From positions 1-10,662 of the forward strand of contig CALGBT010000869.1 in the NCBI GenBank assembly GCA_937884235.1: 10,662 nt of DNA. The letters are read 5' to 3'. A program made the translations under genes and the position numbers. This stretch comes from an uncultured Pseudomonadota bacterium (GTDB taxonomy: Bacteria > Myxococcota_A > UBA9042 > CAIXZC01). The notes beneath the pieces are model-generated. The model worked only from the letters and a program-made list of their open reading frames with translations. It did not search any database and was not told the DNA's origin. Of the stretch, positions 1 through 5,445 are shown one piece after another (the first letter of the stretch is position 1; every line of letters starts with the position of its first letter).

Positions 1-519
1 CGTCCCAAGCTTCACCTGTGCTTCGACTGCCTTGGGCACGCTACGCAGCAGCGGCAGGAAGCCGTGAGTCGCGGCACACGTCATCACTTCCAACACGCCG
101 GCATCAGCCAACTCACGAATGCCCCGCAGGATGTCACCACCCAAGCGATCATGGTAGAGGCTGCGCAGATGCCTGAAACGATCATGGTAGAAGTGCGCCA
201 CATGGTTGCAGGCCGGCTCGTGCCGGGTACGCTCAATCTCTTTGCCCGACAGCTCAACCAGCCGGTCGAGGTAGCGTGAGGCCCGCTGCTTGAGCAGGTC
301 ATCGGCCAGCATGCTGGCCAGGGATGGCGTCACCACCATAGAAAAACGGAAATCTATGCCCTCGTCAACCAACTGGAAGAAGCGGTCGATAAGCGGCAGA
401 TAGGTCTCCACAATAGCTTCGTAGAGCCACTCTTCTTCCAGAAAATCATCAAACTCCGCATGCCTGACAAATGGCAGGTGCGCATGTAGAACGATGGAGA
501 GATAGCCTTTCGGGTCCAT
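1..519 (-). CDS. GH57-type 1,4-alpha-glucan branching enzyme, N-terminal part (runs off left edge)
   Basis: Seen: an uninterrupted minus-strand frame of 173 codons from ATG 519 to the window edge, with no stop. It opens MDPKGYLSIVLHAHLPFVRH; the HAHLPF stretch (about residues 12-17) is the first conserved region of glycoside hydrolase family 57. Near residue 145 EVMTCAATHGFLPLL matches a second stretch typical of the DUF1957/GH57 branching-enzyme branch. Known of the family: these cytoplasmic enzymes cut an alpha-1,4 glucan and re-join the piece as an alpha-1,6 branch, in glycogen or related glucan synthesis; usual length is about 500-560 residues, so roughly a third is here. The catalytic Glu and Asp lie beyond the edge and cannot be checked. 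The start is supported by a GGGGA ribosome site at 525-529, five bases upstream. It follows the DUF4912 gene by 30 bp and is probably co-transcribed with it. Confidence 0.9.
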   Translation of the reverse strand, partial: MDPKGYLSIVLHAHLPFVRHAEFDDFLEEEWLYEAIVETYLPLIDRFFQLVDEGIDFRFSMVVTPSLASMLADDLLKQRASRYLDRLVELSGKEIERTRHEPACNHVAHFYHDRFRHLRSLYHDRLGGDILRGIRELADAGVLEVMTCAATHGFLPLLRSVPKAVEAQVKLGT

Positions 520-549
520 GAGATTCCCCATATTGGATGGTCCGCCTGA

Positions 550-1140
550 TTATCGGGTCGACTGCCGATACCAGGGCACGTCGTTGGGCACTTCGCCAAA
601 GAGCGCGCGAAACTGCTCCTCGGTGAGCAGTTGGTTGCCGGCCAGAGACCCGGGGGTAGCCCCGGTCCAAGCCGGGGCGACGAATTGCACTTGCAGGTCA
701 TCCGAAACCCGGGCCGCCGGAGCCGCCACGACTTCCGACGACAGCACCGGCACAAAATCCCCCTCCCGCTCCACGCCCAACTGCGCCTGAATCGACCCGC
801 CACCATCAGGGATCTTGACGTAGTAACGCCGAGCGCCCAGGTCCACCGAAGTGCGAAATACCTCCCGGCCGCCCTGCAAGACCCGCAGCCGCGGCCCCTG
901 TCCATTTGCAGTCAGACGCTCCCTGACCGCGTCGTCGAAGTCCCAGTGCAAAAACATCCACTCGGGGTTCTTGAGCAGCAGCACCGCGCGCGGTTTGCGA
1001 TAGGTGTCGGGCATTTCGTAGTGCTGGTCGAAGGCTGCAGGGGCTGCCGACGCATCAGCGACGGCGCCACCCTGACGGGCGGCACTGGGTTCGGACAATG
1101 AAGCCGGGGCCTTTCCAATCGCGAGATCCTTGGAATTCAT
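550..1140 (-). CDS. DUF4912 domain protein
   Basis: 196 residues. The first 40 are low-complexity, rich in Ala and Ser, and probably disordered. The DUF4912 domain follows at about residues 42-140, recognised by MPDTYRKPRAVLLLKNPEW (43-61) and the next aromatic run MFLHWDF, which match the family's pattern of a proline-tyrosine start, a hydrophobic strand, a D/N-P-x-W turn and an aromatic strand. The C-terminal 55 residues end in a short motif with LTEEQFRALFGEVP. The biochemical role of DUF4912 is not established; it is often encoded beside GH57 glucan branching enzymes, as here, which suggests a role in glucan binding or in regulating that enzyme (inference). I chose ATG 1140 over an upstream ATG near 1155 and the frame's opening at 1209 because GGAGGA (1148-1153) lies seven bases ahead of it, and because the upstream starts would lie in or before the promoter. 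Confidence 0.88.
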   Translation of the reverse strand: MNSKDLAIGKAPASLSEPSAARQGGAVADASAAPAAFDQHYEMPDTYRKPRAVLLLKNPEWMFLHWDFDDAVRERLTANGQGPRLRVLQGGREVFRTSVDLGARRYYVKIPDGGGSIQAQLGVEREGDFVPVLSSEVVAAPAARVSDDLQVQFVAPAWTGATPGSLAGNQLLTEEQFRALFGEVPNDVPWYRQSTR

Positions 1141-1147
1141 GCTTGGG

Positions 1148-1153
1148 TCCTCC
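1148..1153 (-). promoter_or_regulatory. Ribosome binding site that fixes the DUF4912 start
   Basis: GGAGGA read on the minus strand, followed by the seven bases CCCAAGC and then ATG 1140. It decides between several in-frame starts. Confidence 0.8.
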
Positions 1154-1173
1154 ATGAATGTGGGTTCGCAATC

Positions 1174-1195
1174 CGTAACTAATCTATGAGTTACG
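1174..1195. promoter_or_regulatory. Perfect inverted repeat around the -10 box, candidate operator
   Basis: CGTAACT at 1174-1180 and AGTTACG at 1189-1195 are exact reverse complements separated by 8 bases. The -10 hexamer TAGATT (1181-1186) lies inside the gap, and the predicted start point falls at the outer edge of one arm. A dimeric repressor bound here would block RNA polymerase. No regulator is identified; the symmetry is seen, the operator role is inferred. Confidence 0.45.
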
Positions 1196-1209
1196 CCCAC
1201 CGTAGTCAA
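1181..1209 (-). promoter_or_regulatory. Sigma-70-type promoter of the DUF4912/GH57 unit
   Basis: On the minus strand TTGACT (1204-1209) is followed by a 17-base spacer and TAGATT (1181-1186). Five of six -35 bases and four of six -10 bases match the consensus. Predicted transcription start is near 1174, giving a leader of about 34 bases that contains the GGAGGA site. It separates this unit from nifS, which ends at 1252. Identified by eye only. Confidence 0.65.
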
Positions 1210-1247
1210 GCGTTATTTGAGGGTACTTGAAGGGGACAAAGCTATTA

Positions 1248-1271
1248 CGGACTACGCCTTCGGCGCATCCG
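1248..1271 (-). terminator. Weak candidate hairpin at the end of nifS
   Basis: In the minus-strand transcript CGGA-TG-CGCC-GAA-GGCG-TAG-TCCG can fold into a two-part stem with a small internal loop. It includes the nifS stop codon (1252-1254). There is no clear U-tract after it, so it would be a poor intrinsic terminator; it may instead protect the 3' end, or be chance. Confidence 0.25.
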
Positions 1272-2466
1272 GACGGGGGGAGGCAGCCTTGACATCCCAG
1301 TAAGGTGAAAGCTTGCGGAGGTTTTCGACGATGCCGGGGAAGACTTCGAGAATCTTGTCGACGTCGGCCTCGGTGTTGTAGCGGGAGAAAGAAAAGCGCA
1401 CCGAACCATGGACCGCGGTGAAGGGCACGTTCATGGCCCGCAGCACGTGGGACGGCTCCAGGGAGCCGGAGGTGCAGGCCGACCCCGACGAGGCGCAGAT
1501 GCCGTGGGCATCAAGCTGGTAGAGCATGCCCTCGCCCTCGATGTAGTGGATGGAGATGTTGAGAGTATTGGGCAGTCGGGCCGCGCCATCGCCGTTGACC
1601 TGGACGTGGGGGATCAGCACCTGGAGTTCCTTTTCGAGGCGGTCCCGGAGCCTCTGCACGGTTGTCACCTCGGCTTCGAGGTTATCTGCCGCCAGCTCAC
1701 AAGCCCGCGCCAGACCAACGATGTACGGCACATTCTCGGTGCCGCCTCGCCGCCCGTTCTCCTGGTGACCACCCAGCATGAAGGGGCGAATACGGGCCCC
1801 CTTGCGGATAAACAGCGCCCCCACGCCCTTGGGCGCATGCACCTTGTGGCCGGAGAACGAAAGCAGATCGACATGCTTGAAACGCCCGTCCAGCTGAATC
1901 TCCAGCTTGCCCACCGATTGCGTGGCATCGGTGTGGAAGAGAATCGAGGGGTCGGTTTCCTTGGTCAGACGCGAGAGCTGCTCAATGGGAAAGATGACTC
2001 CAGTCTCGTTGTTGGCGTGCATGATCGAGACCAGCAGCGTATCCGCGCGCAACGAGCGGATGAACGAGCGCACATCGATGCGCCCCTGGTTATCCACCGG
2101 CACATATGTGATCTCAAAGCCCTGTCGCTCGAGATCCTTGGCAATCTCGTGCACCGAGGGGTGCTCCACTGAGGACGTAATGATGTGCCGCCGCCCAGGA
2201 TTGGCTCGAATTGCCCCCAGAATGGCCGTGTTGTTGGACTCCGTTGCACAGCTCGTGAAAAGGATCTGGCCGGGGTCACTTGCACCAATAGAGCGGGCCA
2301 CCGTCCGGCGCGCCTGTTCAAGGGCATCGTTGGTACCCCGGGCGCGTTCGTACATGGAGCTGGGGTTGAAGTACTCGCCCTTGAAGAAGGGCTGCATGGC
2401 CTCCACAACTTCCGGGGCAACCGCGGTGGTGGCGTTGTTATCTACGTAGATAGTGCGTGGTGTCAT
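1252..2466 (-). CDS. nifS: Cysteine desulfurase, NifS/IscS class (group I)
   Basis: 404 residues, the usual length. A PLP-dependent enzyme that takes sulphur from L-cysteine, releases alanine and passes the persulphide to the scaffold protein for Fe-S cluster assembly in the cytoplasm. Visible hallmarks: N-terminal YVDNNATT (7-14); CATESNN (73-79); PLP-stacking His102 in VEHPSV; cofactor-contacting Asp180 and Gln183 in HTDATQS; the PLP-binding Lys208 in SFSGHK; RRGGTEN (239-245); and the catalytic Cys331 in SGSACTSG, the long-loop group I type. Numbering is six higher than Azotobacter NifS (Lys202, Cys325). The start at ATG 2466 follows AGGAGGAACC directly; an in-frame GTG 15 bases upstream would include the ribosome site in the coding region and is unlikely. 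It lies 38 bp after nifU in the same direction, the classic order. Calling it nifS rather than iscS rests on the adjacent NifU. Confidence 0.95.
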   Translation of the reverse strand: MTPRTIYVDNNATTAVAPEVVEAMQPFFKGEYFNPSSMYERARGTNDALEQARRTVARSIGASDPGQILFTSCATESNNTAILGAIRANPGRRHIITSSVEHPSVHEIAKDLERQGFEITYVPVDNQGRIDVRSFIRSLRADTLLVSIMHANNETGVIFPIEQLSRLTKETDPSILFHTDATQSVGKLEIQLDGRFKHVDLLSFSGHKVHAPKGVGALFIRKGARIRPFMLGGHQENGRRGGTENVPYIVGLARACELAADNLEAEVTTVQRLRDRLEKELQVLIPHVQVNGDGAARLPNTLNISIHYIEGEGMLYQLDAHGICASSGSACTSGSLEPSHVLRAMNVPFTAVHGSVRFSFSRYNTEADVDKILEVFPGIVENLRKLSPYWDVKAASPRPDAPKA

Positions 2467-2504
2467 GGTTCCTCCTGGCACAACGGCAACTGGCTGGAGG
2501 GGCT

Positions 2505-3467
2505 CTAGATGGCAACGACGCGAATGCGATCGTCCACCTGCTCCTTGAGTGTCTTCTCAATCATCAGCTTCAGGGTCATGGAGGCCCCGGCACAGCCATG
2601 ACAGGCTCCGGCAAGCTGGCAGTAAATCAACCGGTCCTTGATATCCACAATCTCAACGTCACCGCCATCTCGTTTGAGCATCGGGCGCACTTCCGTTTCC
2701 ATGACGTGTTCGACCTGCTTGGCGAATTGATAGGGCGAGAGTTCCCCTTCTCCCCGGGGGGCCGATGGCCGCTGGCCCAACAACGGAATATCATCCCCGG
2801 CGGCAGAACCGTCCCGCTTGCCCCAGGCCTCGTCGAGCATGTCTTGAAGTCCGCCCGGCGCGTGGTGACAGGCCATGCAGGCACCACCCGCCTTGACGGC
2901 ATTGGTCACTTCCGGAATCGTCTTCAGGTTCAGTTCCTTAATCTTCCGCTGCAAGTAGGGCTCAGTAATATTGAAGCACTTGCAGACCAGCCGCCCCTCA
3001 TCCTCTTCATGCATGGTGGGAGCGATGCCCAGCTCTTCGGTGGGGACGCCGCGCAGCTGGGCCCAATTGAAGACCGCTGCTTCCAACGCCTCAGCACCCA
3101 TCACCGAACAGTGGATCTTCTGGGTCGGCAGCCCCTCAAGAAAATCGACGATGTCTTCGTTGGTGACTTCCAGCGCCTCAATGGGTGAACAGCCCCGCTC
3201 TTCAATCATGGCACAGAGCGCTTCCGAAGACGCAATGGCCGAAGTACAGCCAAAGGTCAGGTATTTCGCCTCTGTAATCTTGTCCAGCCGCGGGTCAGTG
3301 GGATGCCGCTCCACCCGGAAGGTGAAGCGCATAGCATCACCGCAGGAGATGGAGCCATGTTCGCCAACGCCATCGGGGTTTTCGATTTCCCCGAGGTGAG
3401 TACCAGGCTTGCCATGCACCGCATCCATAAAGAGCTGTTTGGTCTTCTCACTGTATTGCCACGCCAT
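2505..3467 (-). CDS. nifU: Fe-S cluster assembly scaffold NifU, full three-domain form
   Basis: 320 residues, close to Azotobacter NifU. Domain 1 (about 1-145) is the IscU-like scaffold with Cys42 and Asp44 (SCGDAM), Cys74 (FGCTSAIASS) and Cys120 (KIHCSVMGAEAL), which hold the transient cluster. Domain 2 (about 158-215) is the BFD-like ferredoxin domain with a permanent [2Fe-2S] site: Cys162 and Cys164 (VCKCF), Cys197 and Cys200 (GGACMAC). A linker of about 25 residues, rich in Gly, Pro and charged residues, follows. Domain 3 (about 245-320) is the NifU C-terminal domain with Cys289 and Cys292 (GACHGCAGAS). All expected ligands are present. The cytoplasmic protein receives sulphur from NifS, encoded next. 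ATG 3467 is preceded by GAGGAGG at 3474-3480, six bases away, so the longer frame to 3509 is rejected; it would also start inside the promoter. No nif structural genes are nearby, so a general role in Fe-S supply is likely. Confidence 0.95.
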   Translation of the reverse strand: MAWQYSEKTKQLFMDAVHGKPGTHLGEIENPDGVGEHGSISCGDAMRFTFRVERHPTDPRLDKITEAKYLTFGCTSAIASSEALCAMIEERGCSPIEALEVTNEDIVDFLEGLPTQKIHCSVMGAEALEAAVFNWAQLRGVPTEELGIAPTMHEEDEGRLVCKCFNITEPYLQRKIKELNLKTIPEVTNAVKAGGACMACHHAPGGLQDMLDEAWGKRDGSAAGDDIPLLGQRPSAPRGEGELSPYQFAKQVEHVMETEVRPMLKRDGGDVEIVDIKDRLIYCQLAGACHGCAGASMTLKLMIEKTLKEQVDDRIRVVAI

Positions 3468-3473
3468 TGAGAA

Positions 3474-3480
3474 CCTCCTC
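3474..3480 (-). promoter_or_regulatory. Strong ribosome binding site of nifU
   Basis: GAGGAGG on the minus strand, six bases before ATG 3467. It sets the NifU start and rules out the frame's upstream start at 3509. Confidence 0.8.
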
Positions 3481-3493
3481 TTACGCCGGGGTG

Positions 3494-3522
3494 AAATTAG
3501 TCGTGGCATTGGGCATTGTCAA
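3494..3522 (-). promoter_or_regulatory. Sigma-70-type promoter of nifU-nifS
   Basis: A perfect TTGACA (3517-3522) is followed by a 17-base spacer and TAATTT (3494-3499), a weaker -10. Predicted start near 3487, giving a leader of about 20 bases that carries the GAGGAGG site. The spacer contains a tandem heptamer. No canonical IscR palindrome was recognised. By eye only. Confidence 0.6.
3505..3518. repeat. Tandem heptamer GGCATTG x2 in the nifU promoter
   Basis: Plus-strand GGCATTG occurs twice back to back (3505-3511, 3512-3518), covering most of the spacer between -35 and -10 and touching the -35 box. It could be a direct-repeat binding site for a regulator or chance. Confidence 0.4.
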
Positions 3523-3624
3523 GGATGGGAGACATATCAAGTCCTTGAAAGAGCCGTGAGTCCAACTTCGAGTGAATAGGCACACCAGATGGAGCGTCTT
3601 TGGACGCCTCGCATTTTCAGAGAC

Positions 3625-3653
3625 TTGCATTGGCATGCCGAGAAGATTAGACT
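3625..3653 (+). promoter_or_regulatory. Weak candidate promoter of the acidic lipoprotein gene
   Basis: TTGCAT (3625-3630), 17 bases, TAGACT (3648-3653). Half of the -35 bases match the consensus and four of six -10 bases do. Predicted start near 3660, leader about 41 bases. The gene must have its own promoter, because its left neighbour is divergent, but this exact site is uncertain. Confidence 0.35.
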
Positions 3654-3700
3654 GCGTTGGATTTAATTTCACAATGGGCCCACAGTGACGAGGTAATACC

Positions 3701-5326
3701 ATGAAAACATTGACTTTTATGCTTGCATTGATGGTCGCAGCGATGGTTGCGGGCTGCAGCGGTTCCAAGTGCGAAGGTGAGAGCTGCGAGGCAATCCCCC
3801 TGGAGACCAGCAACGCGGCACTGAGCGCCGGAGAGAACGTCAAGCAGAACCTCGAGGACCTCGGCGACATGCTCGCTTTTCTCGAGGATTCCAAGCTCAT
3901 GCTTGATGCCTTTGGCATGTTTGGCGACACTCAGAAGGTCTGCGCTCCGGTGCCAGCAGGAGAAGAGGGCGAGCCAGAGTGCTGGGACGAGTCCACGGAA
4001 GTCGAAGTCGATACGGACATGAAAGAGGTGGCTGAAGAAATTGCCGACTGGCTCAACGAGAACGTCTTCACCGATTCCCAACTGGAAAGCGACGGCAACT
4101 CCTTGGTCTACCTGCTCGACCCGGTTACCTTCTGCGCCATGGACGGCGAAGATGGTAACGACGAGGAGTGCCAGGATATCCTGACGAAGATCCCCATCCG
4201 CGTGAAGGTCACCTCCTACAGCGAGGGTGATCTGGATATCGACATTCTCGTCGGAGAGGCCGAGCTCGACCCCATCGACATCCGGCTCTATTCGAATATG
4301 CTGGGCCTGGCCGTCGATCTGGCTGCCACCCGGGACGTTGCGCAGCTCTACTTCGATACCTTTGGCGAAGAGGGCGAGAACCCGGAGCTTCCCACCACCT
4401 TCGAAGGCATCGTCAGCCTCTCCCTCGAACGGCTGAACAATGACCAGTTCAAACTCACCTACGAAGTGGAGAAGACCATCAAGCTGGGCATGACCGTGGA
4501 GGGTGACGAATTTGACCTTTCCCTGGGCAAGTCCATCGTCTCCATGGTTGCCGATCAGGCCGCCAAGACCGTCTCCATGGACGCCGACATTGGCGCTCTG
4601 GATGTCGTGATTCCCTATCAACTCTTCATCGATGCCATGTGGGACAGTGGCGAAGAATCTGGTGAGGGCTACGCCGAAGTACCAGACGAAAAACCGCCCG
4701 TACCTGAGCCTTACGATGACATCATCGACGAAGAAACCCCTTCGGTAACCGGCACCGCAGCGTTGCATATCGCGGGCTTCAGCGGTGCCGCAACTTTCTC
4801 GGCGGATTCCGATTCCCTGACAATCACCGGCCTCGGGCTGGGCGGCGGGCCAACCACGTTCAAGCGCGACAGCGAGACCCTCGTCTCCATCAACCTCAAC
4901 CAGGGTGGGACCTTTGACCTGGACGTTGCTGCCGATGGCGAAGACGTGGTTGTGACGGTCACCCCCAAATTCGACCTGTCGGTTATGATGGCGCTAGCGA
5001 CCATCGCCGACGACCTGAATGAACTGCCCGGCTTCATGGCCGACGATACGCTGACGGCGACCCTTGATGGTGCCGCGGCCCCCGCACTGCGGATTCTGGA
5101 TGCGGTGGACGGCATTCAGGTGGCTGAGGGTCAGCTGACGCTGTCCAGCCTGGCCTTCCCCGCTGACACAGTCACCGTCGCAGGCGGCCAATGCCTCTTT
5201 GCGGAAGAAGACGAGAGCGACTCTCCGGCAGGGGACGACGAAGATGGCGAGCAAGATCCGCTGCCCGAAGAGGGCAATGACGGCCACGAGCTGCTCTCGA
5301 TGCTCTATGCCGATTCTTGCCAGTAG
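3701..5326 (+). CDS. Acidic two-part lipoprotein of unknown function
   Basis: 541 residues; I do not recognise a family. Seen: a lipoprotein signal peptide with charged start MKTLTF, hydrophobic core and lipobox VAGC, lipidated Cys19 followed by Ser20, compatible with outer-membrane rather than inner-membrane retention (inference). The mature chain is rich in Asp and Glu. A first region (about 30-310) mixes helical and strand-like segments; a Pro/Glu/Asp linker (about 316-348) follows; a second region (about 350-500) looks beta-rich with alternating hydrophobics. The tail (about 503-528) is again very acidic. Apart from Cys19 there are eight cysteines, in near pairs 24/29, 81/94, 145/157 and the distant 498/540, suggesting four disulphides. 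ATG 3701 has a modest GAGG site seven bases upstream. The gene is divergent from nifU and is followed by another lipoprotein gene with its own promoter. Confidence concerns the gene and its lipoprotein nature only. Confidence 0.9.
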   Translation: MKTLTFMLALMVAAMVAGCSGSKCEGESCEAIPLETSNAALSAGENVKQNLEDLGDMLAFLEDSKLMLDAFGMFGDTQKVCAPVPAGEEGEPECWDESTEVEVDTDMKEVAEEIADWLNENVFTDSQLESDGNSLVYLLDPVTFCAMDGEDGNDEECQDILTKIPIRVKVTSYSEGDLDIDILVGEAELDPIDIRLYSNMLGLAVDLAATRDVAQLYFDTFGEEGENPELPTTFEGIVSLSLERLNNDQFKLTYEVEKTIKLGMTVEGDEFDLSLGKSIVSMVADQAAKTVSMDADIGALDVVIPYQLFIDAMWDSGEESGEGYAEVPDEKPPVPEPYDDIIDEETPSVTGTAALHIAGFSGAATFSADSDSLTITGLGLGGGPTTFKRDSETLVSINLNQGGTFDLDVAADGEDVVVTVTPKFDLSVMMALATIADDLNELPGFMADDTLTATLDGAAAPALRILDAVDGIQVAEGQLTLSSLAFPADTVTVAGGQCLFAEEDESDSPAGDDEDGEQDPLPEEGNDGHELLSMLYADSCQ

Positions 5327-5370
5327 CAGGCGGCAGGCAACAGCTATCTTGATTGCGTAGGGAAAATCGT

Positions 5371-5399
5371 TTGGAACCTGCTGCACATAAACATATAAT
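5371..5399 (+). promoter_or_regulatory. Sigma-70-type promoter of the cysteine-rich lipoprotein gene
   Basis: TTGGAA (5371-5376), a 17-base spacer and a perfect TATAAT (5394-5399). Predicted start near 5406, leader about 40 bases. It lies in the 119-base gap after the previous lipoprotein gene, where I see no clear terminator hairpin. Confidence 0.7.
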
Positions 5400-5445
5400 G
5401 ACGCTCTCGATTTGCGAATGACGCCTTTCTTTGGAGGAAGTGACC

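Noticed and set aside
146..191. 13-bp direct repeat CGATCATGGTAGA (146-158, 179-191) as a mobile or regulatory repeat
   Set aside because: It lies in frame inside the GH57 gene and simply encodes YHDR twice, 11 codons apart.
354..905. Minus-strand frame of 183 codons crossing the DUF4912-GH57 junction
   Set aside because: It covers parts of two recognisable genes in another frame and has Arg/Ser/Trp-rich shadow composition.
1201..1256. Inverted repeat CGTAGTC (1201-1207) and GACTACG (1250-1256)
   Set aside because: Seven bases separated by 42 is weak and expected by chance; no supporting signal.
1252..3467. Reading the nifU-nifS pair as evidence of nitrogen fixation
   Set aside because: NIF-type Fe-S assembly occurs in non-diazotrophs, and no nitrogenase or nif accessory gene is in the window.
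3647..4768. Long minus-strand open frame of 373 codons opposite the acidic lipoprotein gene
   Set aside because: It overlaps a plus-strand gene with a signal peptide, ribosome site and coherent composition. The antisense product shows no family feature, and such shadow frames are common in GC-rich DNA.
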